DNA of 64,000 bases from Parvicella tangerina (GTDB lineage Bacteria > Bacteroidota > Bacteroidia > Flavobacteriales_D > Parvicellaceae): assembly GCF_907165195.1 (NCBI RefSeq), contig NZ_OU015584.1, forward strand, positions 1,612,001-1,676,000. Reading direction: 5' to 3'. The notes beneath the pieces were generated by a model that ran no database searches, had not been told where the DNA came from, and saw nothing but the letters and a program-made list of their open reading frames with translations. Positions within the stretch are counted from its first letter, which is position 1. The number at the start of each line of letters is the position of its first letter. The position numbers were made by a program, and so were the translations under genes. Of the stretch, positions 16,314 to 25,425 are shown piece by piece.

Positions 16314-17777
16314 ATGGAAGAAGAAAATTCAAACCCAAACTCAGAAGAGCAAAAGAATAGAGTAGAGCACGATCCTACTAAAATTGACATCGGAACGGAT
16401 GACCTCGTCAACCTACCAAGATCGATAATAAACTTCTTTAAAGATATCATTACGATCAAGGATGAAATTGAGATTGACAGTACCATAACATCGATTAAGC
16501 AGAACATGGTTTTTAGAGGTTCGGCCATCTGGATCTTGATCTGTTCGATCATTGTAGCTTCCGTAGGGCTTAACTTTAATTCCGTTGCCGTCATCGTGGG
16601 TGCCATGTTAATTTCACCACTCATGGGTCCTATTAGAGGAGTTGGACTGGCGTTAGCAACAAATGATTTTAAGACGTTGGTTTCTGGTTTGAAGAACTTC
16701 GGAGTGATGGTGGCAGTGAGTATTATTACGGCATATATCTATTTTAAGTTCACACCAATCAAAGAAGATACATCAGAGTTGCTCGGAAGAGTAAAGCCTC
16801 AGGCTTTTGATATTCTAATTGCATTTTTTGGTGGTTTAGCGGGGATTGTAGCTTCCGCTTCTAATAATAAAAGTGCTGCCATGACCATTGTGCCTGGAGT
16901 AGCCATCGCTACCGCATTGATGCCTCCGTTGTGTACCTTGAGTTACGGTTTGGCAATTAATGAGTGGAATTATGCTCTTGGGGCATTCTATCTTTTCTTG
17001 TTAAACTCTGTTTTCATTTGTTTATCAACTGTAGTCTTATTGAGAGTACTGAAATTCCCAAAAGTGGATTTCGTCAACCCAAAAACGGAACGAAAAGTGA
17101 AGATCTACACGTTTGTAGTACTTTTATTGATCATTATTCCGAGCGTTTATAAAACCGTACAGATCGTAAGAGCATCTATCTTTGAGAGTCAGGCAAACGA
17201 GTATGTTTCTCAAGTCGTTTTGGCGGATAATCCTTACTCTTATGATGTTGATGTTGATTATAATGATGGGTCTCCTATCATTACCGTTTATTCAAATGGC
17301 GCGGAGATTAGTCAGGAACTGAAAGATCAATGGAATGCTCAGTTACCTCATTATTTTGAAGATGCAAAACTAAAGTTCAAAGAAAAAACACCCGATAATT
17401 CACATATTGAAAGTATCGCTGAACTTAAAGCAAAACTGTCACTTGCTCAGGAGCAAAACTTTAAATTGAATGAAGCGAATGTTTTGCTCAATGATAAAGT
17501 GAAAAAATATGAAGATACTAAGCTCAATGTAAAAGAGCTAGGGGTAAGAGTTAAGAGTCAATATCCTGCGGTTAAGGAAGTGTTTTACGGTAAGGGGATG
17601 AATTATAACATCAATGGAAAGCTCGATACAGCCTATACCTTTACGATAGAATGGAAAGATTCGGTCAATATCAATTACATCAACTATTACGCACCAAAAC
17701 TAAAGGATATGTTGGTAACGGAATTGGAAATTGCAGATTCCACAGCAGTGGGAAAAACGATCAAAGTGATATGGTAA
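16314..17777 (+). CDS. DUF389 integral membrane protein
   Basis: A 487-aa protein starting at the ATG at 16314 (a TTG 18 bases upstream is less likely). Residues about 70-300 form membrane segments with the DUF389 core: GLNFNSVAVIVGAMLISPLMGP, AFFGGLAGIVASASNNKSAAM, PGVAIATALMPPLCTLSYGL. The roughly 190-residue C-terminal extension is soluble and contains a probable coiled coil (ELKAKLSLAQEQNFKLNEAN). DUF389 proteins are proposed transporters, without a firm substrate. Its stop overlaps the next gene's start by 7 bp. Confidence 0.9.
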   Translation: MEEENSNPNSEEQKNRVEHDPTKIDIGTDDLVNLPRSIINFFKDIITIKDEIEIDSTITSIKQNMVFRGSAIWILICSIIVASVGLNFNSVAVIVGAMLISPLMGPIRGVGLALATNDFKTLVSGLKNFGVMVAVSIITAYIYFKFTPIKEDTSELLGRVKPQAFDILIAFFGGLAGIVASASNNKSAAMTIVPGVAIATALMPPLCTLSYGLAINEWNYALGAFYLFLLNSVFICLSTVVLLRVLKFPKVDFVNPKTERKVKIYTFVVLLLIIIPSVYKTVQIVRASIFESQANEYVSQVVLADNPYSYDVDVDYNDGSPIITVYSNGAEISQELKDQWNAQLPHYFEDAKLKFKEKTPDNSHIESIAELKAKLSLAQEQNFKLNEANVLLNDKVKKYEDTKLNVKELGVRVKSQYPAVKEVFYGKGMNYNINGKLDTAYTFTIEWKDSVNINYINYYAPKLKDMLVTELEIADSTAVGKTIKVIW

Positions 17778-18454
17778 GTGAATACATCGATGAACTCAGA
17801 AAACTCTTCGAAGAAAATAAAAATAAAGAAATTGCCGTTGGTCAGAAAGCCTATTTAAAAGATCTTTTTGAGTTCTACGGAATCAAAACTCCCGTGAGAA
17901 GAGAAATGACTAAACCTTTTATGGCTAAAGCACATCTTCCGTCTAAAAAGGAGGCAATCGCTATTGTAAAAGAATGCTGGAATCAACCAGAACGAGAGTT
18001 TCAGATGTTTGGTCTTGATCTGATACTGAAGTATAGTAAAAAGTTAGACAAGGAGGATATCTCGCTGTTGGAGTGGCTGGTAACGCATAAGTCATGGTGG
18101 GATACTGTAGATATGCTGGCAACCAAAGGAGTTGGAGATTATTTTAAGAAGTTTCCTGAGGAAAGACTTAAGTATGTGGAGAAGTGGTGTGCTCAAGAGA
18201 ACATCTGGCTACGCAGAATAGCCATTCTATTTCAACTAAAATACAAGAAAGACACAGACCTCGAGCTATTGACCAATGTCATCGAAAAAAACTTGGGATC
18301 TAAAGAATTTTTTATCAATAAAGCAATTGGTTGGATGTTGAGAGAGTATAGCAGGGTAGATCCGTTATGGGTGCTCGGTTTTGTGGAAGATCACCCCAAT
18401 TTGAGTAATTTGAGTATAAAGGAAGCTACTCGTTTAATTAACGCAAATGCCTGA
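17771..18454 (+). CDS. DNA alkylation repair protein, AlkD-like
   Basis: A 227-aa HEAT-repeat protein of the AlkD family, whose characterised members excise positively charged alkylated bases. The catalytic region KSWWDTVDMLATKGVG (about 116-131) contains the family's Trp and Asp. The open frame extends 40 codons into the upstream gene; the ATG at 17771 matches family length and lies on the DUF389 stop. It overlaps the Crp-family gene by 8 bp, so DUF389, alkD-like and crp-like genes form one tight operon. Confidence 0.9.
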   Translation: MVSEYIDELRKLFEENKNKEIAVGQKAYLKDLFEFYGIKTPVRREMTKPFMAKAHLPSKKEAIAIVKECWNQPEREFQMFGLDLILKYSKKLDKEDISLLEWLVTHKSWWDTVDMLATKGVGDYFKKFPEERLKYVEKWCAQENIWLRRIAILFQLKYKKDTDLELLTNVIEKNLGSKEFFINKAIGWMLREYSRVDPLWVLGFVEDHPNLSNLSIKEATRLINANA

Positions 18455-19016
18455 GTTAATTAACCAAATAGAAAACTACTTTGATGTATCTGGTAAGCAG
18501 GCTCTTCAAATAGAGGAATTGTTCAAACCGGTCATACTTAAAGCTGGTGACTTTTACTTGAAAGAATGTCAGGTACACAAAAAGCTCGCGTTTGTAATGG
18601 AAGGTTTTTTGCGAATTCATCGGTATACAGAAAGCAAGTCGGTAACGCAATGGATCTCATCACCTGGTGAGTTTGTGACAGACTTGGCTGTGTTGTCTTT
18701 TGATTCTCCGGCAAGGTGGAATATTGAGGCTGTTACCGATGTTAAACTACTTGAAATGGATGCGAAAACCTATGCTCAAATCGATGCTTTAATTCCCAAT
18801 TGGCCTAAAATTGAGAAGCTATTTATCGCAAAATGCTTTCTGACGCTTGAAGATCGCATATTTTCATTCATTTCAATGTCCGCTGAAGAAAGATACCAGA
18901 TGTTATTTGACTATAAAAAGGAGTTACTCAATGCTGTGCCTCATCATTACATTGCGTCAATGATCGGAATGACGCCAGAAACATTAAGTAGGATTCGCAA
19001 AAAGGTCGTTTCTTGA
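18447..19016 (+). CDS. Crp/Fnr-family transcriptional regulator
   Basis: A 189-aa regulator. Residues about 25-115 form a cyclic-nucleotide-binding-like beta roll (FVMEGFLRIHRYTESKSVTQWISSPGEF). The C-terminal helix-turn-helix is short (YIASMIGMTPETLSRIRKKV). This shape is typical of Bacteroidota Crp/Fnr proteins with a reduced DNA-binding domain. It lacks the conserved phosphate-binding RExA motif of CRP, so cAMP may not be the ligand. Last gene of the overlapping DUF389-AlkD-Crp unit; targets unknown. Confidence 0.9.
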   Translation: MPELINQIENYFDVSGKQALQIEELFKPVILKAGDFYLKECQVHKKLAFVMEGFLRIHRYTESKSVTQWISSPGEFVTDLAVLSFDSPARWNIEAVTDVKLLEMDAKTYAQIDALIPNWPKIEKLFIAKCFLTLEDRIFSFISMSAEERYQMLFDYKKELLNAVPHHYIASMIGMTPETLSRIRKKVVS

Positions 19017-19079
19017 TTTATATCAATGGAAACTAAGTTTTAACTCCTGAAATTTGCTTCATCAATCATAAACAGAAAG

Positions 19080-19499
19080 ATGAAAGCAGAAATTTTAACA
19101 GAGATTCAGATTAACGCAAGTCCTGAAAGAGTCTGGGAAATACTAACAAAAACCGAAGATTACCCCAATTGGAATCCTTTTGTGAAGTCCGTAACAGGTC
19201 AATTGAAAAAAGGGGAGAAAATTACCGTCAAATTACTAGGAATGACTTTTAAGCCTGTTGTTCAAGAGGTTAATGTAAACCAGAGTTTTTCATGGATCGG
19301 AAAACTTGGAGTTAAAGGAATTTTTGACGGCCACCACCAGTTTGAGTTAGCTCCAAATAATGCGGGAACTTTGTTCATACACAAAGAATACTTTAATGGT
19401 TTATTAACGAAGTGGTTCATGAGGAAGAAAGCTGATGAAACTAAAGCGGCATTTGAAGCGATGAACAATGCATTAAAATTAAGAGCAGAGTCTAATTAG
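19080..19499 (+). CDS. SRPBCC/START-like domain protein
   Basis: A 139-aa single-domain protein of the helix-grip fold: EIQINASPERVWEILTKTEDYPNWNPFVKSV at the N-terminus is the standard opening of SRPBCC proteins. These bind hydrophobic ligands in a central cavity; nothing indicates which one. It lies 63 bp after the Crp-family gene and 38 bp before hutF, on the same strand. Confidence 0.88.
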   Translation: MKAEILTEIQINASPERVWEILTKTEDYPNWNPFVKSVTGQLKKGEKITVKLLGMTFKPVVQEVNVNQSFSWIGKLGVKGIFDGHHQFELAPNNAGTLFIHKEYFNGLLTKWFMRKKADETKAAFEAMNNALKLRAESN

Positions 19500-19513
19500 A
19501 TGCTTAATTCTCT

Positions 19514-19521
19514 TATATTTG
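19514..19521 (+). promoter_or_regulatory. -7 box of hutF
   Basis: Exact TATATTTG, 16 bases before the ATG at 19538. Confidence 0.55.
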
Positions 19522-19537
19522 AATCAAAGTTGGATTC

Positions 19538-20845
19538 ATGAACAAACACACATTTAAGGCAGTTTTACAAGCTGATGGCTGGAAAGAAAATGTAACGATT
19601 ACGTTAGATAATGATGGGATGATCTCAGCCATCGAACAAAATGCAGAAGAAAAGGGAAAAGAATGGAACAACTTTGTACTACCTGGTTTTCAGAATGCAC
19701 ATTCTCATGCTTTCCAATATGCAATGGCGGGTAAGGGTGAGCAGCACCAAAGTGCTGATTCTGGTGATGATTTTTGGACCTGGCGAGAACAAATGTATGG
19801 ATTAGCGTTAAACATTGGTCCAGACGAAGCTTATTCAATTGCCAATCGATTATATAGGAACATGCTAGCTAATGGATACACATCCGTTGCCGAGTTTCAT
19901 TATGTCCATCATCAACCAGATGGAAGTCCGTATGACAATGTAGAAGAAATGGGAGAGGCGATGCTCTATGCCGCTAAAGATGCTGGGATTAAAATAACGC
20001 TAATTCCTATCTTCTATCAGATGGGTGGTTTCGGAAAGTCACCGAATGAGCGTCAAAAAAGATTTATTTCTTCTTCAGTTGATGATTATTTGCGACTGCA
20101 CGATGCTACTGAACAAGCGGTAAGACAATATGATAACGCTAATATAGCCGTGGGTATTCATTCCATGAGAGGGGTGAAACACGAGGACATTATAGAGGTT
20201 TCAAAGGCGCTGGGAGGGGATATGCCTTTTCATATTCATATTTCCGAGCAACTTCAGGAAGTTGAAGATTGTCAGGCTTTTTTAGGTTGCCGACCGGTAG
20301 AATGGATGTTGGATAATATTGAAATGAACGAAGGATATCATTTAGTACATGCTACTCATCTGAATCAACGGGAGATTATAGGTATAGCCAAGTCAGGAGC
20401 AAATGTGGTGATCTGTCCAAGTACGGAAGGGAACCTTGGTGATGGCATCTTTCCGCTTAGAGACTTTCATCAACATGGTGGGAAATGGTCCATTGGAACA
20501 GATAGTCATGTCGGACTAAATCCTTTTGAAGAGCTAAGAATATTAGATTATGGACAAAGGTTAATTTCTCATCGGAGAAATGTTATGATCGGAAACGGTT
20601 ACACAGATAGCGGTCAGTTTGCCATTAATCAGGTAACGCTGGCAGGGAGAAAAGCCATGAATAATTTCGAAGAACACTACTTTGAAATAGGTCAGGAGTT
20701 TGACGCTTGCCTGGTGAACGCCAACTTTGCTACACTTCAAGACTTTAATTTTGACAGCTTAGCATCGCAAATTGTATACACCGCAGATCGGTCTGCAATT
20801 GATGGTGTGTTCGTAAAAGGAGAGTGGACAGCAACTATTCGTTGA
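19538..20845 (+). CDS. hutF: Formimidoylglutamate deiminase (HutF)
   Basis: A 435-aa amidohydrolase-superfamily protein. The metal-binding motif NAHSHAFQ (about 54-61), TSVAEFHYVHHQPDGSPY (about 115-132), HIHISEQ (about 231), VHATH and CPSTEGNLGDGIFPL with GTDSHVGLNPFEELR fit HutF, which converts N-formimidoyl-L-glutamate to N-formyl-L-glutamate in histidine degradation. No other hut gene is in the window. Its 3' end overlaps the convergent lipoprotein gene by 11 bp. Confidence 0.88.
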   Translation: MNKHTFKAVLQADGWKENVTITLDNDGMISAIEQNAEEKGKEWNNFVLPGFQNAHSHAFQYAMAGKGEQHQSADSGDDFWTWREQMYGLALNIGPDEAYSIANRLYRNMLANGYTSVAEFHYVHHQPDGSPYDNVEEMGEAMLYAAKDAGIKITLIPIFYQMGGFGKSPNERQKRFISSSVDDYLRLHDATEQAVRQYDNANIAVGIHSMRGVKHEDIIEVSKALGGDMPFHIHISEQLQEVEDCQAFLGCRPVEWMLDNIEMNEGYHLVHATHLNQREIIGIAKSGANVVICPSTEGNLGDGIFPLRDFHQHGGKWSIGTDSHVGLNPFEELRILDYGQRLISHRRNVMIGNGYTDSGQFAINQVTLAGRKAMNNFEEHYFEIGQEFDACLVNANFATLQDFNFDSLASQIVYTADRSAIDGVFVKGEWTATIR

Positions 20846-21776
20846 AACCGTCCTTTGAAAACGTTATGGTCGATTTGTACTTCATGGGGACAGCCATTTC
20901 TTGCCCTCCCAAAGCTGAAATGGTCAAATCATTGATTCCACTTGCACTTTGAATAATCTCACCATTAACTACCCAACCTGTTTCCGCATCCAGTTCAAAA
21001 GAAGTAGTGACATCTCCGTTCAAGTGATAAACGATTTTATTGCCATTAATGTCTATGGGTTTTGGGTCACTTAATTCGGCCAGCTCTCCTTCACCTTCAA
21101 TAAGGTAAGTATCGTCATCAATGCTTTCAAGAGTGTACGTAAACGTTTCCAGTTTACCCAAATGATTCTCTCCTATATTCTCCTTTTCCCATTCGTCTCC
21201 TTCGCGAACACTCATAGCAGGGTAAAAATTGAACATGGGTTCGTAAGCCACAATCAAAGTTCCTTCACTGTAGGTTTGTTCTAAAAAGTTCCTTACCTGA
21301 TTTTTGATCATATAATTGTCGAACTCCATGCTTTCTATTACCTTGTCCGTAAGGTCATCAAGACCAATAAATTCAATGATTTCCCCATATTTCGAGATCC
21401 GAATGGAAAAGCTGTGATCTTTCATTTTCTCAAGAGACATTGAAGCAGGGTTAGACGGGTCTGGATTCTCACTATCTATTTCAATCTCCTGACCAACACC
21501 CATATCCATGTACATTTTAACCTTTTCATACTTTACTTCCATAAGTATGTCATCTCCAGAAGTCTCTTTCACGGTGTAATTGATCAGACTCGAAGCCTTC
21601 ACATATTGGTTCATCTTCATGCCATTCAACTCTTGCTGAATATCTACAACGCCAACTACATAATAAGAGTAGGTCTCACCCTCCTCAAGGTTGAGAACAA
21701 TTTCGTGGGAATCTCCACTTGTGCAAGAGCTAAATACGAGACTAACTACCCCTAAAGCAAAAAGAAATTTTTTCAT
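20835..21776 (-). CDS. Lipoprotein, DUF6263-like
   Basis: A 313-aa lipoprotein (MKKFLFALGVVSLVFSSC, lipid Cys about 18). The body is beta-rich and acidic: NLEEGETYSYYVVGVVDIQQ, SLEKMKDHSFSIRISKYGEI, EVKYEKVKMYMDMG. The pattern of a long beta sandwich with IEFIGLDDLTDKV in the centre fits a Bacteroidota lipoprotein group (DUF6263-like) of unknown role; the family name is a guess. Convergent with hutF. Confidence 0.78.
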   Translation of the reverse strand: MKKFLFALGVVSLVFSSCTSGDSHEIVLNLEEGETYSYYVVGVVDIQQELNGMKMNQYVKASSLINYTVKETSGDDILMEVKYEKVKMYMDMGVGQEIEIDSENPDPSNPASMSLEKMKDHSFSIRISKYGEIIEFIGLDDLTDKVIESMEFDNYMIKNQVRNFLEQTYSEGTLIVAYEPMFNFYPAMSVREGDEWEKENIGENHLGKLETFTYTLESIDDDTYLIEGEGELAELSDPKPIDINGNKIVYHLNGDVTTSFELDAETGWVVNGEIIQSASGINDLTISALGGQEMAVPMKYKSTITFSKDGFNE

Positions 21777-21995
21777 CTATTGGATTTATGACGCTAAAAT
21801 AGGGAATGAATTATTATTTATGAACATTGCTTATGATTATCTATCATTGAAGAGCCTTTAGCTGTTTCATACGGAAGTTGACTATTGAAATGAGAATTGG
21901 TAATGAAGTTACTCCATTTAAGTTGTAGGATTGTCCAAGAATGAAGACAGCTAATAGTAGCAAAAGAATAAGATGGATTAGATAGGTTTGATTGT
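21777..21995. other. Intergenic region, nothing recognised
   Basis: The region lies between two minus-strand genes. It contains no convincing gene, and no remnant of a flotillin C-terminus can be read in any frame after the SPFH gene stop. Confidence 0.5.
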
Positions 21996-22568
21996 CTAAT
22001 GAGTTGCAATAATATCAATGTGTTTTAGGTTAAGACTAATGAGTCTTAACCCCAGTTTGCCTAGTTCCTGTTCACACAGCTTACTGAGCAGATCCAGAAA
22101 ATAACTTATTTTATACTTCAAAGTTTCATCCGAGTTTTGTTCAATTAATTTTCTAATTTGACCAATTGCAATATTTTTAATAGTACCAGCGATGTCTTTC
22201 TTGGATAAGTCTGTTAGATAGTTGGCTGCTAAATATATTCCTTTTTCATCTGTATCCAGACTTACCGAAATTTCACAAGACATTCGAACTCTTGATTTAT
22301 CCCTTGATAGTGCATAATCAACCGTGACCTCTTGAAATATTGTTTCCAACGATAAAAAACTATAGTCTTGAATAACTGGCCAAACAAAAGCTCTTCCACC
22401 ATTCAAGACCTTTACACCATCAGATCTCTTGAAGTCTCCAAAAATGACTAAAACTTTACCTTTCGGACACTTGACGAATCTTTTTGAAATCAGTAGTATT
22501 AGTCCTGAAATTAAGAAAATGACAAGAATTGATAGGATGATTGTGCTTATGGTGGAAATATTGAGCAT
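21996..22568 (-). CDS. SPFH (flotillin N-terminal) protein lacking the coiled-coil region
   Basis: A 190-aa protein. It has an N-terminal membrane helix (ILSILVIFLISGLILLISKR) and then the flotillin-type SPFH domain: CPKGKVLVIFGDFKR, VLNGGRAFVWPVIQDYSFLSLE, LSRDKSRVRMSCEISVSLDTDEKG, and EQELGKLGLRLISLNLKHID at the end. Flotillins are usually over 400 aa and continue with a long Glu/Ala-rich coiled coil that drives assembly; here a stop follows directly after the SPFH domain. It may be a minimal membrane-scaffold protein or a shortened gene. Confidence 0.8.
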   Translation of the reverse strand: MLNISTISTIILSILVIFLISGLILLISKRFVKCPKGKVLVIFGDFKRSDGVKVLNGGRAFVWPVIQDYSFLSLETIFQEVTVDYALSRDKSRVRMSCEISVSLDTDEKGIYLAANYLTDLSKKDIAGTIKNIAIGQIRKLIEQNSDETLKYKISYFLDLLSKLCEQELGKLGLRLISLNLKHIDIIATH

Positions 22569-22780
22569 AGCAATTTGAATTATTAACTATTGAAGAAGTA
22601 CAATTAAATTAGCGGTAAAAAATAAAAGAATCCATTAGTCGTAAATGTATGATGCAATTTCTTTTCTTAAGAAGTCAAATCAAACTAGCTTTACTCCGCT
22701 AAAGTAACTAATAAAGACTAAGGTTTCACTTTTGGATTCTTAAGCCCTTCATTTTATAAATATTAATACCTTTAAACACT

Positions 22781-23815
22781 ATGGAGTTCAATCACATTGA
22801 GTATAAAAAACCGTTTTATAAGATCAAACAACCGCTCAAAGCCCATTTGGAGCAGTATTCCCGCTTTGTTAAGTTACCTATTAGTTACGATGATTTGGTG
22901 AGATATCATGACCTGATTCCGCTAGTTGATGACGAAGGTGAGGATACACTATGGAATGCTGTGTTGTACGGGCAAAGCGATATTGAAAGTATTCAGAAAA
23001 ATCTCAAATTGGTTTATCAGATGTTGAGTGCAGATGGGGTAGAGATGCCTTATGTAAGAATAGCAAGTATTGATTTTTGTTCTTATGGAAATTCTAAGCC
23101 ATTCAGAATTAAGGTAGTGAACGAATTGAATGACAATCATGACTATTTCTATGTGAAGAAAGCGGATGCTTCTCGGGTTTACGGCTTAGAGTTGGAGGAT
23201 ACATTCTCTCCAGATAAGATTACTTATTTGGTGGATAAAGAAACTTTAGTGGAGGAGCATATTGTTGGTATTCCTGGAGATGTATTTGTAAAAAAGCATG
23301 GAGAAGAGCGAGTGGAGAATAGATTAAGACTGGCAAAGGAATTTGTGAAATTCAACGAGAGGTGCTTTACACGACTACTTGGTGATATGCGCGCCTATAA
23401 TTTTGTGGTTGAGATTACGCAGGATTTTGATAACGTTCAATACCGAATCAGAGCGATGGACTTTGATCAACAATGCTATGAAGGAAGGAAAAATATGTAC
23501 CTCCCGCAGTACTACAAGGATAATATCAAATTTGTAGAATTGGCTCAGGAATTAATGACTATCCAGGTGGCTGAACAATACCAAAAGCAAGAACGAGCGG
23601 CTATGAAAAAAAGATTTCTGGCAGCAAAGCAACGAACAAGAAGTATTTTAAGAAGACTGAAGACAGATAATATTTCAACCAGAGATAACATAAATTCTTT
23701 ACGTAATGATCTGGCGCATTTTCATAATAACAATGACTTTCTGTCTTGCAGGACAATGGGAGAAGTGCTGATTCTTCATTTGGAGTGTCAACTAGGAGTC
23801 AGAATGTTTGGGTAA
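22781..23815 (+). CDS. Hypothetical protein with kinase-like motif spacing
   Basis: A 344-aa soluble protein of no family I can name. Residues about 200-230 read GDMRAYNFVVE ... YRIRAMDFDQQ: an Asp with an Asn five positions later (D202, N207), then strand and DFD (227-229). This is the spacing of the catalytic loop and metal-binding motif of the protein-kinase-like fold. A candidate ATP-site lysine is in YFYVKKAD (about 123-130), and TYLVDKETLVEEHI could be the hinge. The C-terminal 80 residues are strongly basic and helical. A kinase-like activity is only a hypothesis. A terminator follows immediately. Confidence 0.8.
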   Translation: MEFNHIEYKKPFYKIKQPLKAHLEQYSRFVKLPISYDDLVRYHDLIPLVDDEGEDTLWNAVLYGQSDIESIQKNLKLVYQMLSADGVEMPYVRIASIDFCSYGNSKPFRIKVVNELNDNHDYFYVKKADASRVYGLELEDTFSPDKITYLVDKETLVEEHIVGIPGDVFVKKHGEERVENRLRLAKEFVKFNERCFTRLLGDMRAYNFVVEITQDFDNVQYRIRAMDFDQQCYEGRKNMYLPQYYKDNIKFVELAQELMTIQVAEQYQKQERAAMKKRFLAAKQRTRSILRRLKTDNISTRDNINSLRNDLAHFHNNNDFLSCRTMGEVLILHLECQLGVRMFG

Positions 23816-23820
23816 AAAAA

Positions 23821-23845
23821 AAGTCGCTCCCCAGCGACTTTCTTA
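23821..23845 (+). terminator. Rho-independent terminator after the 22781 gene
   Basis: AAGTCGCT, loop CCCC, AGCGACTT, then TCTT: an 8-bp perfect stem starting 5 bases after the stop codon. Confidence 0.82.
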
Positions 23846-24029
23846 AACCAATGAAACCAATAAACCAAAATATTTTGATCAATTTTTTTCGAGTTAACCC
23901 GAGCTATAAATACTTTATCAACTCTGATTAACAATGCTTGAAGTTAATAATTAACAATTGCGGTCTCGTGTTTATTTTACAAACGGACCTATTTAGTTTA
24001 CGAACTAGTGGTTTTAGCGAAGGAAAGGT

Positions 24030-25283
24030 TTAGCAGCCTCTTGAGTAAAACCCAAAATGTAAGATGTTTTTGAGTTCTCCAAAGTATAGTGGTGTCCATC
24101 CCGAAACAGATGGCTGAGGTGTTTTAATCGTGCCCTCACAAGGCACTTCCGTAAAGTAGTCGAATGTTACCTTAGCCCAAACCTGATTGTTGAAGTTGAT
24201 AACGTCTTGCACGCTAAAATATCCATCCTCATCTGTGTTAACGGTTAGTAGTTGCTTGCTATTCACATTTTTATTTTCATATACCGTTACTGAACCGTTA
24301 GGATAATATCCCAGCACCTTACCGCTTCGCTTAACTAACCAATGACCGTCACCCTCTAAATGATATCCGTATTTTTCCAGTTCCTTGATGGAGAGGTAGA
24401 ATCCAGTTGGTTCTGTATTAACAAAAACATATTCTGAGGTAGATAAGCTGAAAAACCGTAAACACTGAAATTCATACTCAAATTCCATCATGGCGTTAGA
24501 CTCCCAATTGAACAGTAGTTGCTCTTTCTTTCCATCATCAAAAATAATAGTATTGTCCTCACCAACTTTTCCTACAGGCTCTACGTAAAAGCCATCACCT
24601 CCACTATGATCGTAGATGGTGAGACCAGTTGGAAGCAAAATTGCACCAGTCATGTATTCTTCATCCGTTGGAGAATGCAGAATTACGCCCCCTCTGAGCT
24701 TCGTTTCATTATGATGAAAAAAGTGAGTGCTAAAAAAGTGATCTGCATCCTCCTGACTATCGAATAGCATTTTTGAAGATGGGTCAAGGTACTTTTCAGC
24801 ATCCTCCCTGCAAAGTACAATGTCCAAATTGGATGCGCCATCTGGGCTTTCAAAACGAGCTTTGAATACGCCATATTCCTCTTCTCTCATAAATACCCAC
24901 CGTCCAGTTAATTCACCTTGATCATTGGTTTCTTCCAGCGCATATACAGGACCACCGTACCAGTCCGTTTCCTTACCCGTTAAAGGGATTTTCTTATCAT
25001 AAGCATCATAAACATAATAACCTGTAAATGTTCCTTGATTCTCATTAAACGTTAAGTGAGCTGTGATCGGACTGTTTCCTACAAATCCTTTATATTCGTG
25101 CGTTGTCTCAGTACCTGCATTAGCGCTAATATCTTTTGTTTTTTCACTTATTTTTGTAGAATCAGCTTGGGAGTTAATGGTGTTCTCTGTTTCAGAATTA
25201 GTTGCATCCTCAGAGGTTTCTTCATTTGAACAAGAGATGAATAGTAGGATAAATGAGATGGTAATTAACGTTATTAATTTCAT
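24030..25283 (-). CDS. Secreted lipoprotein with C-terminal SH3-like region
   Basis: A 417-aa lipoprotein (LITISFILLFISC, lipid Cys about 19) followed by a 45-residue Ser/Thr/Glu/Asn linker. The first domain (GFVGNSPITAHLTFNENQGTFTGYYVY to about 170) resembles small beta domains of Bacteroidota lipoproteins. A middle domain follows. The C-terminal part (GKVLGYYPNGSVTVYENKN ... QVWAKVTFDY) looks like a bacterial SH3-type module. Function unknown; likely envelope or surface. Confidence 0.8.
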   Translation of the reverse strand: MKLITLITISFILLFISCSNEETSEDATNSETENTINSQADSTKISEKTKDISANAGTETTHEYKGFVGNSPITAHLTFNENQGTFTGYYVYDAYDKKIPLTGKETDWYGGPVYALEETNDQGELTGRWVFMREEEYGVFKARFESPDGASNLDIVLCREDAEKYLDPSSKMLFDSQEDADHFFSTHFFHHNETKLRGGVILHSPTDEEYMTGAILLPTGLTIYDHSGGDGFYVEPVGKVGEDNTIIFDDGKKEQLLFNWESNAMMEFEYEFQCLRFFSLSTSEYVFVNTEPTGFYLSIKELEKYGYHLEGDGHWLVKRSGKVLGYYPNGSVTVYENKNVNSKQLLTVNTDEDGYFSVQDVINFNNQVWAKVTFDYFTEVPCEGTIKTPQPSVSGWTPLYFGELKNILHFGFYSRGC

Positions 25284-25305
25284 TTGAAATAGATTTAATC
25301 CGTGT

Positions 25306-25313
25306 CAAAAATA
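25306..25313 (-). promoter_or_regulatory. -7 box of the lipoprotein gene ending at 24030
   Basis: Exact TATTTTTG on the minus strand, 22 bases before the ATG at 25283. Confidence 0.5.
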
Positions 25314-25400
25314 TTTGCTCCTGACCTCTTCGCCAATTTATTAAGGTACTTTTATGGCACATTGTTCAAATCTTTTAAATCAACTAGATGTCGAGGGGAG

Positions 25401-25408
25401 TATCTTTG
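25401..25408 (+). promoter_or_regulatory. -7 box of the endonuclease gene
   Basis: Exact TATCTTTG, 17 bases before the ATG at 25426. Confidence 0.55.
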
Positions 25409-25425
25409 CCAGATAAAGCAGCGTA

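Noticed and set aside
17651-17770. Upstream start for the AlkD-like protein inside the DUF389 gene
   Set aside because: The 40 extra residues have no family counterpart; the ATG at 17771 gives the normal length and an overlapping start.
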